Positions 32,776-42,549 of a stretch of DNA of 64,000 nucleotides are shown here, piece after piece; positions within the stretch are counted from its first letter, which is position 1; each line of letters opens with the position of its first letter. Location: positions 3,737,501 to 3,801,500 of the forward strand of contig NZ_CP111085.1 of NCBI RefSeq assembly GCF_026278345.1. Reading direction: 5' to 3'. The notes below the pieces were generated by a model. That model searched no databases, had not been told where the DNA came from, and was given only the letters and a program-made list of their open reading frames with translations. The translations under genes and the position numbers were made by a program. The DNA is from Tellurirhabdus rosea. Lineage in GTDB: Bacteria > Bacteroidota > Bacteroidia > Cytophagales > Spirosomataceae.

Positions 32776-35013
32776 TCACCCCGCCAGTTTACTCGCTTCA
32801 ATATACTGCCGGATCAGCCGCGTATTCCCGGCCAGCCAGACCAGATCTCCCGCCTGGAATACCCAGTCGGATTCGGGATTCAGGTACCGCTTGCCCTGCC
32901 GCTCAATGCCGACGACCAGACCCTGCGTCCGTTCACGGAGCCCCGACTGCCGGATGCTTTGCCCGATCAGCTCAAACGATTCTTCCACCCGGAAGCGCTT
33001 CAGCGATACCTCCGGGTCGGGATGTTCCCCCAGCGGCTCCCGGACTTCCAGACTGCTCCGGAACTCCACCAGTTGCTCGTCGGTGCCAATCACGGCCAGC
33101 CGGTCGCCGGGCAGCAGCTGGTCCTGCCGGGTGGGCACCAGTTTGGTGAGCCGCCCCCGTTCGATCGAAACGATGTTGATGCCGTGGCGCTCGCGCAGGG
33201 CCAGTTCCGCCAGCGTTTTTCCGGCCACGGGCGATTCCGGAGCCACCTCCACGTACGCCAGGTGCGCGTCCCACGGACGGAGACTGCCGCCGGGCCGCGC
33301 CTGCAGGTTGCGCTCCCGGGCGTGCAGGTTCAGCAGAAAACGCTGCTCCACCCAGCCGTAAAAAATCGGAAGGCGTTTGCCGATGCCCCAGTACAGTAGC
33401 AGCAGCACCGCCAGAATCTCCAGCAACGCGGTCAGGGAGAAGAACAGATTCGCGTATACCGCCAGCAGCATCAGCCCCACCATCACCCGACTGATGGACA
33501 GCACTCGCAGGGGACCCCGGTACGCGTTCGGGTGAAAGTTAGCCGGCACAAGGGGAACGGGCTTGACGGGCTTGATGACCAGCGCCCACAAAAACGGCAT
33601 CAGGGCCACCAGCGCCAGCAACCCGACGGCGGGCCTGACCCAGCCCTCATCCCCATAAGTCCGGAGCAGAAACGGAAGCAGCCCGCGCCAGGTCAGCATC
33701 AGGATGCCGACCGAAAAAACGCCGTTGATGAGCATCGTCTGAATCAGCGACCGAAAAAACTGCCGCCAGGCGCTGGTCGTGCTCAGGCTCTGGGCGTCGG
33801 CACTGTACCGGTTGAGCAGAAACTGCGTGCGCTTGCCCAGTTGGGCGTACAGCCAGGAATAAAGCGGGAGCGCCGCCCGGATCAGGTAGGGCGTGGTAAA
33901 GGACGTTAGGGCCGATACGGCCACGGCAATGGGGTACAGAAAAGGAGCCGTCACCTTGAGCGTCAGTCCCAGCGTGGCGATGATGAACGAAAATTCGCCG
34001 ATCTGGGTCATGCTCAGGCCCGTTTGCAGCGAATTTTTCAGCGGTTGCCCGGCCAGCAGGGCTCCCAGCGTGACAAAAAACGCCTTGCCGACAATGACGA
34101 CGAACGTCAGCAGGGCAATCGGTCCTGCGTACTGAACCAGCATGGTCGGGTTGATGAGCATGCCCACCGACACAAAAAACACGGCCCCGAAAAGGTCCCG
34201 GATGGGGTGCAGAAGCTTCTCAATGCGTTCGACATAAAGCGTTTCGGCCAGAATCGAGCCCATCATGAACGCCCCGAGAGCCGGCGAAAAACCGGCCCCG
34301 GTCACCAGCAGCACCATGCCCAGACACAGGGCCAGCGACACCACCAGCAGCGTTTCGTCGTTCATGAACCGCCGGACCGCTCCCAGCAGCGAAGGCACCA
34401 GAAAAATGCCGCCGACAAACCAGATTACCAGAAAAAACACCAGTTTGACCACCGCCGTAGCCATTTCGACGCTGAAAAACTGGTGGCTGACGGCCACCGT
34501 CGACAGCAGCACCAGCAGCAGGATAGCGACCAGGTCTTCCACCACCAGCAGCCCGAATACCAGGCTGGCGAACTGCTGGGTTTTGATGCCCAGTTCGTCA
34601 AACGCCCGGAAGATGATGGTCGTCGACGAAATCGCCACGATGCCGCCCAGAAAAAGACTGTCCAGCAACGACCAGCCCAGCAGTTGACCGCTGAGGTAGC
34701 CCAGCAGCAGCATGCCCGAAATTTCAACCAGCCCGGTCAGCGAGGCGACCCCGCCGACCTTGGCCAGTTTTTTCAGACTGAATTCAAGGCCCAGATTGAA
34801 CAGCAGCACAATCACGCCGATGTCGGCCCAGACCCGGATCGTTTCCTGGTCCGTGATGGTCGGAAACAGGGGCAGGTTCGGACCGACCAGCAGCCCGGCC
34901 AGAATATAACCCAGCACCACGGGCTGCCGAAGCCACTTGAACAACAGGGTCGTCAGGGCGGCGGCTCCGAGAATCAGGGCCAGATCCCTGATCAAAGGCG
35001 GTAAATGAGTCAT
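32776..35013 (-). CDS. CPA2 family cation:proton antiporter with TrkA-C domains
   Basis: The 745-residue protein has about twelve to thirteen helices from residue 8 to 385, typical of KefB/NapA-type exchangers (GYILAGLLVGPNLPLFP, VFGLLVVEDLVAILLLVLL with the ion-binding acidic pair, FSPALGAFMMGSILAET). A second small membrane block lies near 415-540. At least one regulator-of-K+ C-terminal (TrkA-C) domain follows (LRERHGINIVSIERG ... LPGDRLAVIGTDEQL), then a second unit ending QAGDLVWLAGNT. It likely exchanges K+ or Na+ for H+ under control of a small ligand. The ion is not known. It borders the AT-rich island. Confidence 0.88.
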   Translation of the reverse strand: MTHLPPLIRDLALILGAAALTTLLFKWLRQPVVLGYILAGLLVGPNLPLFPTITDQETIRVWADIGVIVLLFNLGLEFSLKKLAKVGGVASLTGLVEISGMLLLGYLSGQLLGWSLLDSLFLGGIVAISSTTIIFRAFDELGIKTQQFASLVFGLLVVEDLVAILLLVLLSTVAVSHQFFSVEMATAVVKLVFFLVIWFVGGIFLVPSLLGAVRRFMNDETLLVVSLALCLGMVLLVTGAGFSPALGAFMMGSILAETLYVERIEKLLHPIRDLFGAVFFVSVGMLINPTMLVQYAGPIALLTFVVIVGKAFFVTLGALLAGQPLKNSLQTGLSMTQIGEFSFIIATLGLTLKVTAPFLYPIAVAVSALTSFTTPYLIRAALPLYSWLYAQLGKRTQFLLNRYSADAQSLSTTSAWRQFFRSLIQTMLINGVFSVGILMLTWRGLLPFLLRTYGDEGWVRPAVGLLALVALMPFLWALVIKPVKPVPLVPANFHPNAYRGPLRVLSISRVMVGLMLLAVYANLFFSLTALLEILAVLLLLYWGIGKRLPIFYGWVEQRFLLNLHARERNLQARPGGSLRPWDAHLAYVEVAPESPVAGKTLAELALRERHGINIVSIERGRLTKLVPTRQDQLLPGDRLAVIGTDEQLVEFRSSLEVREPLGEHPDPEVSLKRFRVEESFELIGQSIRQSGLRERTQGLVVGIERQGKRYLNPESDWVFQAGDLVWLAGNTRLIRQYIEASKLAG

Positions 35014-35040
35014 AACCCGTTTGCGGAGTAAAAAGAAGTT

Positions 35041-35340
35041 CTAAGGACTGCTCACCGGGGGAGCATCCACCGGGGCGAATACATCTGCGGTAACGACCGG
35101 CCGGTTTTGGGTCGTATCCCGGTAACAGTGAATGGGATTGTCGCAATTGCCTTTATGCGTCAGAACACCATAGCTGTGCGTGGTTTCAAAACGCAGGTAT
35201 TCACAGCCCTCAATGCGTACAACCCGGTAGCCGGGCGGTTGTTGCCGCATCTTTTCCCATCGGTCGGTCTGCGGCTCCCGCTGCTCCTGGCAACCGGCCA
35301 AAAAGAGGCTAAGGGCCAGAAAAAACAAAAACGGTTTCAT
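35041..35340 (-). CDS. Small lipoprotein of unknown function
   Basis: The 99-residue protein has a signal peptide and a lipobox LAGC with the lipidated Cys near residue 17. The mature part has a GCEYLRFETTHSYGVLTHKG stretch and the pair NCDNPIHCY with Cys residues that could pair. I do not recognise a family. It lies 27 bp before the MMPL gene on the same strand, so the two are probably expressed together. Confidence 0.75.
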   Translation of the reverse strand: MKPFLFFLALSLFLAGCQEQREPQTDRWEKMRQQPPGYRVVRIEGCEYLRFETTHSYGVLTHKGNCDNPIHCYRDTTQNRPVVTADVFAPVDAPPVSSP

Positions 35341-35367
35341 ACGCTTGGCTTGTTTTTCGATTAAACG

Positions 35368-37659
35368 TCAGACCCGGTAGCGCTTCAGACTCAGCAGCAG
35401 GGCCGGCAGCAGAATCAGGTTGGTGAGGCAGGCCATCAGAACGGTCGTGGCCACCAGTGTACCCAACGCCGCCGTTCCGCCAAAGCCCGACAGGGCGAAG
35501 ACCGAAAAGCCGCCCGCCAGAATCAGCGCCGTATCGATCAGGCTTCGGCCCGTTTCGGCAATGGCTCCCGAAATGGCGGCCGACGGCTCCAGCCCGCGTT
35601 TCAAATGGGCCCGGTAACTGGTTAGGAAATACACCGTCCCGTCCGACGAAAGGCCGAACGCAATGCTGAAAACAAGAATGGTCGAAGGCTTGAACGGAAT
35701 GCCGGTAAAGCCCATCACCCCCGCTGTCACCACCAGCGGAATCAGACACGGCAGTTTCGAAAGCAGAATGATCGGCACCGACCGGAACAGAAACATGCCC
35801 ACAATGGCAATCAGGACAATGGCCATCAGCAGACTTTCGTAGAGATTGCCCATCAGGTACGAGTTGCTTTGCAGAAACACAAGACTGTGGCCGGTCAGGT
35901 GAATCTGGTACTCCGACCGGGCCGAAAGCGAATCCAGCCGGGGTTTCAGGTGCGCCATCAGGGACTGCATCCGCCGGGAGCCGATGTCGGCCATCTGGTA
36001 GCTCACCCGCGCGATGCGCCGGTCTTTATCGATAAAGGCCTTGGCCATTGCGGGCGTACCCGTGCCGTTGCCGGTCAGGGAAAACGTCCCCGCCAGCTTC
36101 TGAAACTCCAGCAAAGGCGGCAGCACATAGTACCGGGCTTCGCCGCCCCGGTACATCTGGTAGGCAAACCGAACGGCGTCCACCAGCGAGCGGGCCTGCG
36201 AAAATTCCGGGTAATCGTCCATGACCCGTTCGAGGGCCCGGACGGTGTAAAACATCCGGCCTCCCTGGGCGGTGACGCCGTTGGGCTGGCCCGTATCAAT
36301 CATAATCTCGAACGGCAGCGCGCCTTTGAAATGCTGCTCGATGAACCGCAGGTCGGTGTACACCGGGTCGTTCTTGGGTAAATCGTCGACCACATAGCCC
36401 TCCACCTGAATCCGCAGCAGGCCGAGGGCGCTCACCACCGTAATGACCGAGATAATGCCGTAGATCAACCGGCGACGGGTATGAACCCAGCCGTCGATAG
36501 CGGCCAGCACCCGGCTCCAGCGCCCGGCGGCTTCCGGCGTTTGCGAACCCAGGCGGGGCACCGGCAGGTAACTCAGGAAAATCGGCACCAGCAGCAGGCA
36601 GATGACATAAACCGCCAGCACGCAGATGGCCGCAACCAGCCCGAACTCCATCAGCAGGCGGCTGTTGGTAAAATAAAACACACCGAACCCAATGGCCGTG
36701 GTGACGTTGGCCAGCAGCGCCGACAGGCCCACCTCCCGGATGGTCGTATCCAGCGCCCGCCGCTGCTCGCCGTGCAGGGCCAGTTCCTGCCGGTAGCGAT
36801 TGACCAGAAAGACGCAGTTCGGCACGCCCACCACCAGCAGCAGCGGCGGCAGCAGGCCCGTTAGAAGCGTAATTTCGTAACCCAGCAGCGACAGCGTGCC
36901 GATGCTGACGCAAACGCCCATGCCGACGACCACCAGCGAGAGGGCCACCACGCGCCACGACCGGAAAAGGCCCCAGACCAGCAGCCCGGTGACCGCCGCC
37001 GCCAGCGCCAGAAACAGCGTCATTTCGCCCGACACTTTTTTCATCACTTCCGTGCGGATGGAAGGCAGTCCCGAATAATGCAGGGCCAGCTGATGCCGCT
37101 GGCTGAACCGCTGGCCGTAGGTCCGGATCGAATCCACGAGCGCGATGCGGTCGCGGGAGTTCAGTTTTTTCTCGTCGAACGTAACCGCCATCAGGGTCGC
37201 TTTGGTGTCGGGGTTGACCAGCAGACCCCGGTAAAAGGGGAGCGAGAGCACCTGCTGCCGGATGCTGTCTGCCTGCGCCTGGGTCGTGGGGCGCTGCGTC
37301 ACGAGCGGCGCCACGCACCAGGCCGTGCTGTCGCGGCGCAGGGTGAAGAGCTGGGCCGTGGACAGCACCTGTTTCACCCCGCTCAGCCGTTCGACCTGCC
37401 GGGTCATGTCGTACCAGTCCTGGTACAGCGGCAGATCAAACCAGCGCTCGTCCTGCCAGCCGATGACCATCAGCGCCCCGTCGGCCCCGAACCGGGTTTT
37501 AAACTGTTCGTAATGCTGCTGAATGGGGTCGGATAACGGGAGAATTCGGGCAATCTGATAAGAAAGCTGAATCCGGGTGCCCCAGTAAGCCATAAAAAGA
37601 CTGAGGCTGATAAGCGCGCCCAGCCAGAAAATTCGGTAATTCAGTATAAGTCGTGCCAT
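35368..37659 (-). CDS. MMPL/RND superfamily exporter
   Basis: The 763-residue protein shows two copies of helix - large periplasmic loop - five helices, the layout of MMPL and HpnN-type transporters. VGVPNCVFLVNRYRQEL near 282-298 and FSIAFGLSSDGTVYFLTSY near 655-673 are the equivalent conserved segments of the two halves and include the Asp region tied to proton flow. Members move lipids or hydrophobic compounds outward. The cargo is unknown. No outer-membrane or fusion-protein genes lie near it, which favours a lipid-type role over tripartite drug efflux. Confidence 0.87.
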   Translation of the reverse strand: MARLILNYRIFWLGALISLSLFMAYWGTRIQLSYQIARILPLSDPIQQHYEQFKTRFGADGALMVIGWQDERWFDLPLYQDWYDMTRQVERLSGVKQVLSTAQLFTLRRDSTAWCVAPLVTQRPTTQAQADSIRQQVLSLPFYRGLLVNPDTKATLMAVTFDEKKLNSRDRIALVDSIRTYGQRFSQRHQLALHYSGLPSIRTEVMKKVSGEMTLFLALAAAVTGLLVWGLFRSWRVVALSLVVVGMGVCVSIGTLSLLGYEITLLTGLLPPLLLVVGVPNCVFLVNRYRQELALHGEQRRALDTTIREVGLSALLANVTTAIGFGVFYFTNSRLLMEFGLVAAICVLAVYVICLLLVPIFLSYLPVPRLGSQTPEAAGRWSRVLAAIDGWVHTRRRLIYGIISVITVVSALGLLRIQVEGYVVDDLPKNDPVYTDLRFIEQHFKGALPFEIMIDTGQPNGVTAQGGRMFYTVRALERVMDDYPEFSQARSLVDAVRFAYQMYRGGEARYYVLPPLLEFQKLAGTFSLTGNGTGTPAMAKAFIDKDRRIARVSYQMADIGSRRMQSLMAHLKPRLDSLSARSEYQIHLTGHSLVFLQSNSYLMGNLYESLLMAIVLIAIVGMFLFRSVPIILLSKLPCLIPLVVTAGVMGFTGIPFKPSTILVFSIAFGLSSDGTVYFLTSYRAHLKRGLEPSAAISGAIAETGRSLIDTALILAGGFSVFALSGFGGTAALGTLVATTVLMACLTNLILLPALLLSLKRYRV

Positions 37660-37731
37660 GACGGACCAGATACGTCAGCAAAAAAGGTCAGGGACGGCTC
37701 CCGTAGAAGGTCACGGAGCCGCAATCAACCA

Positions 37732-37773
37732 ATGAAAAAAATAGGAAATGGGCTGTCCGGACCCGTCCGGACA
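37732..37773 (-). terminator. Candidate terminator hairpin after the small secreted protein gene
   Basis: TGTCCGGA (37754-37761) and TCCGGACA (37766-37773) form a perfect stem with loop cccg. On the minus strand a run of seven T residues follows about 15 bases later, further than is usual for an intrinsic terminator. Confidence 0.45.
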
Positions 37774-37823
37774 AAGCAGAAGCGGCCGCTTGCAAAGGGC
37801 CATTGAACCGGAAAAAAGGCTCC

Positions 37824-38216
37824 TCAGGGGGCGTTGATGGCAATCTGGTGGGCCAGCATCCGGTGCATGGAAGGCACCGGCGTCAGGAGCCGGGACGCCC
37901 GGACGGGCTGACGGAACGGAAGGAGCCGGAAGAAATTCGTAATCAGAACGGGCACGCTGACCGGCGGAAAGGTGACCGGCAGATTGACCCGAACGACCGG
38001 TAGGGCCATCAGGGAGTGCGTATCCACCCGGTTGATATCCTTCGTCGGGACCGGGTTCGGAGAATCGTTGTCGGCGGCCGACACCATGCAGCAGGAGGGC
38101 TGTCCGGCCGCTTCTGCCGGGCGGGCCTGGGCCGGTGCGAGCAGCGTCCACCACGCCGCCAGCAGACTGCCCAGCAGCCAGAACCATCGTTGTCTGTGTC
38201 GCTTTTCCTCCATCAT
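37824..38216 (-). CDS. Small secreted protein of unknown function
   Basis: The frame gives 130 residues from ATG 38216 (or 139 from 38243). The N-terminus has Arg/Lys followed by FWLLGSLLAAWWTLLAPAQA, a good signal peptide. The mature part has a PSCCMVSA motif and a proline-rich, beta-type region ending MHRMLAHQIAINAP. No family is recognised. A larger opposing-frame reading was rejected because its sequence is low-complexity. It lies divergent from the ABC permease gene. Confidence 0.55.
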   Translation of the reverse strand: MMEEKRHRQRWFWLLGSLLAAWWTLLAPAQARPAEAAGQPSCCMVSAADNDSPNPVPTKDINRVDTHSLMALPVVRVNLPVTFPPVSVPVLITNFFRLLPFRQPVRASRLLTPVPSMHRMLAHQIAINAP

Positions 38217-38406
38217 GGCCCCTAAAAATCGCACTTTTTTCACCAGCAGGCAAATTCCTTTTTGTCCGGTGAGGCACCGGGTGGGGAGTGCGCGACGGCT
38301 GGGTGCAAAACGGGGTCCTGAAGCCTACCTGTTGACGGTTAACGTTTTTTAACTGCCGCTTCTGCCCGGATTGTCCGTAATTTGGCGGTGACTTAACCTT
38401 TCTGGC

Positions 38407-40797
38407 ATGGTAGCTAGTTACCTGAAAATTGCCTGGCGAAACCTGCGCGCGCAGCCCGTTTATCTGCTCATAAACCTCGCCGGATTGTCCGTCAGTCTGG
38501 CCGTGGGCCTCCTGATTTTTCTTTTTCTGCGGCATCACCTCAGTACCGACCGCCACCACGCCCGGTACGACCGCATTTTCCGGGTCAACACCGATCTGTA
38601 CCTGCCCGACGGCTCGGTGGAGTATAATCCGGAAGCGCCTCTGCCGCTGGCGGATGTCCTGCGCACGGAGTTTCCGCAGGTCGAGCGGGCGGCTTTTCTG
38701 ATGATGAACCGCCAGCTGACCGTCGCCAGCAACGGCCCGTCGGAGCCGATTCGGTTTCTGGAAGAAAAAGGAACGGCGCTCGTCGAACCGCAGTGGTTCG
38801 GCATCATGAGTTATACCTGGCTGAAAGGAAATCCGGAAACGGCCCTCCGCGAGCCGAATACGGCCGTTATGACCCACTCCTGGGCGAAAAGATACTTCGG
38901 TTCGGCCAATCCCGTCGGGAAAATCCTGACGCTCAACAACCAGATTCGGGTCACCGTGACCGGACTGCTGGCCGACCCGCCGCCGACCACCGATACCGAC
39001 ATTGGCCTGTTTATCTCGATGGCGACGCTGAAAGGCCTTTACCCGGATTTCAACCCCGCCGACTGGTATTTTCTCAACAGCACCAACCGGCTTTATTTCA
39101 CGCTGAAAGACGCCAGCGCCGCTTCGGAGCTACAAAAAGCGCTGCCCGCCCTGGCGAAAAAGCATTACGGAGCAGACGCCGCCATTTTTCGGTTCCAGGT
39201 CCAGCCGATGCGGGAATTTCACTTCGATGTGGCGCGGGGCGGTGGTGCCGTTCGTTCGTCACTGCTCTGGTCGCTGGCGGTGGTGGGCTTCCTGCTGACC
39301 GGCGCGGCCTGCATCAACTTCGTGAACCTGACCATCGCGCAGGGCCTCCGGCGCAGCAAGGAAGCCGGGGTCCGGAAAACCCTGGGCAGTTCGCGGAGCC
39401 AGCTGATCGGCCAGTTTCTGCTCGAAGCGGCGCTCGTCTGCGGAGCGGGTTTTGGGCTGGCTCTGCTGTGGGTCACGGGCGGTCTTACCTTTTTCAGCAA
39501 CTGGGTCGGCTTCCCGCTGGCCTTTCCTCTGGACGGAGTTACGCTGGCGTATCTGGCTCTGTTGCTAGTGGTGGTCATTGGGCTGGCGGGCGGGTATCCG
39601 GCCGCCGTTTTGTCCGGAATCTCCCCCCGGTCGGCGCTGCTGGGGAAGTTGCCGACAGCCGCGGGCCTGGGCCTGAACGTCCGGCGGACGCTGGTGGTCG
39701 TCCAGTTTGTCGTGTGCCAGGGGCTCATTCTGGGCGCGATAGTGGTTACGTGGCAGATTCGGTACCTGCAAAGTGCCGATCTCGGTTTCCGGAAAGAAAA
39801 CGTCGTGGTGGTGCCCTTTCCGGCGGGCGCTCAGGCCGCGGTGCAGACGTTCCGGCAGGAGCTTCTGCGGGAGGCCGGTATTGTATCGGTCAGCCTCCAC
39901 CACCTGCCGCCAGCCAGCGAACAGCTCAACGGGGGTTCGTTCAAATTTGACGGCCAACCGGAATGGGAAAAGTACCCCATCCGGGAGCGTCTGGGCGATG
40001 TGCACTACCTGCCGACGTACGGATTGCAGCTGCTGGCCGGTCGGAATTTCGTTCCCGGCGATACCATCTGCGAGTACCTGATCAACGAAACCCTGCTGCA
40101 CAAACTAGGCTTCCGCCACCCGCATCAGGTGCTGGGCAAACGGCTGCAATATTACCTTTCGTCGGTTCCGCTGCCGATTGTGGGGGTGGTCCGGGATTTC
40201 AACCAGCGCTCTTTGCGGGAAGAAATCGGCCCCTGCGTGATTGGCAGCCACGCGAGCATGTACCGGCAGGTCGGTATCCGTATCCAGGGCCGGAATCTGC
40301 CCGGGACGCTCGAACGCATCCGGCAGACCTGGCAGCGTATCTACCCGGATGAGGTCTTTACCTACGATTTTCTGGACCGGAAAGTAGCGCAGTTTTACCA
40401 AACCGAACAGGTAATGGCCCGCCTGATCGGTGTTGCCTGCGCCATTGCCGTGCTCATTTGCTGCCTGGGTCTGTACGGACTGATTTCCCTGACCGTGGCG
40501 CAGCGGACGAAGGAAATCGGCATTCGGAAAGTGCTGGGAGCTTCGCTGACCAGCCTCTGGCTTCTGGTGGCGGGCGATTTTCTCCGGATGGTGCTGGTGG
40601 CTACGGTGCTGGCCTGGCCGCTGTCCCGGTACCTGCTGCGTGGCTGGCTGGAGGGGTTTGCCTACCAGATTCGTCTTGCGTGGTGGATGTTCGCGGCGGC
40701 CGGTGGGCTGGCGGTGCTGATTGCCCTGCTGAGCGTCAGTTTCCAGAGCCTGAAAGCCGCCCGGATGAACCCGGTGAAAAGCCTGCGGACCGAATAA
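38407..40797 (+). CDS. FtsX/MacB-type ABC transporter permease
   Basis: The 796-residue protein is a stand-alone permease of the type abundant in Cytophagales. One helix near the N-terminus (LINLAGLSVSLAVGLLIFLF) is followed by a MacB periplasmic core domain, three helices near 285-425, a second periplasmic domain with GVVRDFNQRSLREEIGP, and three more helices to the end (AVLICCLGLYGLISLTVAQR, EIGIRKVLGASLTSLW). There are no ATPase motifs in the protein, and no ATPase gene lies nearby. Substrates of this group are largely unknown; export of peptides or lipoproteins is the usual suggestion. Confidence 0.92.
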   Translation: MVASYLKIAWRNLRAQPVYLLINLAGLSVSLAVGLLIFLFLRHHLSTDRHHARYDRIFRVNTDLYLPDGSVEYNPEAPLPLADVLRTEFPQVERAAFLMMNRQLTVASNGPSEPIRFLEEKGTALVEPQWFGIMSYTWLKGNPETALREPNTAVMTHSWAKRYFGSANPVGKILTLNNQIRVTVTGLLADPPPTTDTDIGLFISMATLKGLYPDFNPADWYFLNSTNRLYFTLKDASAASELQKALPALAKKHYGADAAIFRFQVQPMREFHFDVARGGGAVRSSLLWSLAVVGFLLTGAACINFVNLTIAQGLRRSKEAGVRKTLGSSRSQLIGQFLLEAALVCGAGFGLALLWVTGGLTFFSNWVGFPLAFPLDGVTLAYLALLLVVVIGLAGGYPAAVLSGISPRSALLGKLPTAAGLGLNVRRTLVVVQFVVCQGLILGAIVVTWQIRYLQSADLGFRKENVVVVPFPAGAQAAVQTFRQELLREAGIVSVSLHHLPPASEQLNGGSFKFDGQPEWEKYPIRERLGDVHYLPTYGLQLLAGRNFVPGDTICEYLINETLLHKLGFRHPHQVLGKRLQYYLSSVPLPIVGVVRDFNQRSLREEIGPCVIGSHASMYRQVGIRIQGRNLPGTLERIRQTWQRIYPDEVFTYDFLDRKVAQFYQTEQVMARLIGVACAIAVLICCLGLYGLISLTVAQRTKEIGIRKVLGASLTSLWLLVAGDFLRMVLVATVLAWPLSRYLLRGWLEGFAYQIRLAWWMFAAAGGLAVLIALLSVSFQSLKAARMNPVKSLRTE

Positions 40798-41004
40798 GCA
40801 GCGGGGCGAATCTGGTCACGGTACCTATGTTAATTTAGGGAGAAAAGAAGCGTCTGCCTGAATGTTGCCCGCCTGACTACCGGGCTTTATAGTTCTGGAT
40901 CATACGGTTTCGACTGTATGAGCAGGAAAGTGCATGAAGGCAAAAAGCGCTTAAAAGCCCATTTTTGATGATCATCGTCCCAAAACGACGCTATTTTCCT
41001 TTCT
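40798..41004. other. Gap without a recognised gene
   Basis: These 207 bases between the ABC permease and GH28 genes contain no convincing frame and no heptad array. A small hairpin (cgcctgactaccgggc area) and the T-rich stretch just before the GH28 ATG are all that is visible. Confidence 0.4.
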
Positions 41005-42435
41005 ATGAACTGGTCTGACGAATCCATAACCCGGCGGCAAGCCCTGAACTCCGGCGGTCGCCTGCTGGGACTTTCTGCCCTGGGGCTGCTCGTTCCATCT
41101 TCTCTGTCCCTGGCGGGTCCGGCCGCCAAAACGGAGTTCAACGTCCTCAAATACGGGGCGCGGGGCGACGGCAAAACGCTCGATACCGTAGCCATTCAGC
41201 GCGCCATCGACGCGGCGGCGGCCAAAGGGCGCGGGTCGCGGGTGGTGGTGCCGGGCAAGCGCAAATACCTCGTCGGGACGCTGCAACTGCGGAGCAACAT
41301 CGATTTTCACCTCGCCGACGATGCGGAACTCGTCATCAGCACCGATCCGAAGCACTATAAAAACGGAGCCGTCATTCTGGCCGAAGGGGCGCAGAATCTG
41401 CACCTTTCGGGCACGGGCAAACTGAACGGCCGGGCGCTGGATTTCATGGACCATTACGAAAAAGAAAACGAATGGTGGATTCCGAAAGAGTGGCGGCCGA
41501 AAATGTTCATCCTGACCGAATGCCGGGGCCTCGAAATCCGAGACATTACGTTTGCCGAAGCACCCGAATGGGGCCTGCACATGCTCGGCTGCGAACAGGT
41601 GCTGGTCGATAACCTCAAGGTCCGCAACCACCTCGACGTGCCCAACTGCGACGGCATCGACCCCGACCACTGCCGCGATGTGGAAATTAAAAACTGCCAC
41701 ATCGTCTGCGGCGACGATGCCGTGGTTGTCAAGGCTACCCGCCAGGCGAAGGACTATGGCCCGTCGGCGCGGATTGTCGTGAAAGACTGCGTGCTGGAAA
41801 CCCAGGATTCAGGCGTCAAAATCGGGACGGAAACGACGTCCGACGTGCACGACGTTCGTTTCGAGAACTGCGAAATCAAGACCAGCTGCCGCGGCCTGAC
41901 GATTCAGCTCCGCGACAGTGGCAACGTCCGGGATATTCTGTTCAAAGACATCAAATTCGTGTCGCGTTACCATTCGGACCCGTGGTGGGGCCGGGGCGAG
42001 GCGATTTCGTTCACGGCCATCCCGCGGACGCCCGAAACGAAGGTCGGGCAAATCAGCAACATCCGCGTCGAAAACGTGACCGGCCGGGCCGAAAACAGCA
42101 TCCGCGTCCAAGGCATGCCCAACAGCCGCGTGCAGAACGTGACGCTGAAAAACGTGGAGGTGACTTTCGACCGCTGGACGAAATACAAAGGCGGGCTGTT
42201 CGATAACCGCCCGACGAAGGTGATTGCTGACATCGAAAAGCACGGTACACCCGGCATCAGCCTGCGCCACGCCGACAACATCACGCTCGAAGACTGCCGG
42301 GTGAAATGGGGCAAAAACGTCCCCGACTACTTCACCCACGCCGTCGAAGCGGTAAACGTGAAAGGGTTGAATTTGAGGGATTTTGAGGGAAAAGCGGCGT
42401 ATCCGGAACGGCTGGAAGCGGTCGTGCAGGCGTGA
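41005..42435 (+). CDS. Glycoside hydrolase family 28 (polygalacturonase-like)
   Basis: The 476-residue protein has an Arg-Arg leader (TRRQALNSGGRLLGLSALGL), possibly a Tat signal. FNVLKYGARGDGKTLDT near 46-62 opens the right-handed beta-helix. NCDGIDPDHC and CGDDAVVVK supply the Asp residues of the GH28 active site. The GHG motif of classical polygalacturonases is not seen: SGVKIGTET occupies that place, as in other Bacteroidota relatives. The enzyme probably trims a pectin-like polymer outside the cytoplasm. The next gene is a CBM9/PKD protein on the same strand. Confidence 0.9.
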   Translation: MNWSDESITRRQALNSGGRLLGLSALGLLVPSSLSLAGPAAKTEFNVLKYGARGDGKTLDTVAIQRAIDAAAAKGRGSRVVVPGKRKYLVGTLQLRSNIDFHLADDAELVISTDPKHYKNGAVILAEGAQNLHLSGTGKLNGRALDFMDHYEKENEWWIPKEWRPKMFILTECRGLEIRDITFAEAPEWGLHMLGCEQVLVDNLKVRNHLDVPNCDGIDPDHCRDVEIKNCHIVCGDDAVVVKATRQAKDYGPSARIVVKDCVLETQDSGVKIGTETTSDVHDVRFENCEIKTSCRGLTIQLRDSGNVRDILFKDIKFVSRYHSDPWWGRGEAISFTAIPRTPETKVGQISNIRVENVTGRAENSIRVQGMPNSRVQNVTLKNVEVTFDRWTKYKGGLFDNRPTKVIADIEKHGTPGISLRHADNITLEDCRVKWGKNVPDYFTHAVEAVNVKGLNLRDFEGKAAYPERLEAVVQA

Positions 42436-42453
42436 GTTGTCATTGATTTATTT

Positions 42454-42526
42454 CGCGCAGATGCTCGCTGCTTTTGAACGCAGAAATCCGCGGAAATCTG
42501 CGCCTCCAATCTGCGAATATCTGCGT
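42454..42526. repeat. Short-word inverted repeat after the GH28 gene
   Basis: GCGCAGAT (42455-42462) pairs with ATCTGCGC (42496-42503), and further cgcaga/tctgcg words recur to 42526. GCAGATGCTCGC resembles the GATGCTCGC word in the 56099-56194 element. Confidence 0.6.
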
Positions 42527-42549
42527 GAAAGCCAATCCCAAACCTGACC

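Noticed and set aside
37711-38877. 388-residue minus-strand frame spanning into the ABC permease
   Set aside because: Reads antisense through the start of a well-supported permease and has repetitive Arg/Gly composition; the 130-residue frame with a signal peptide is preferred.
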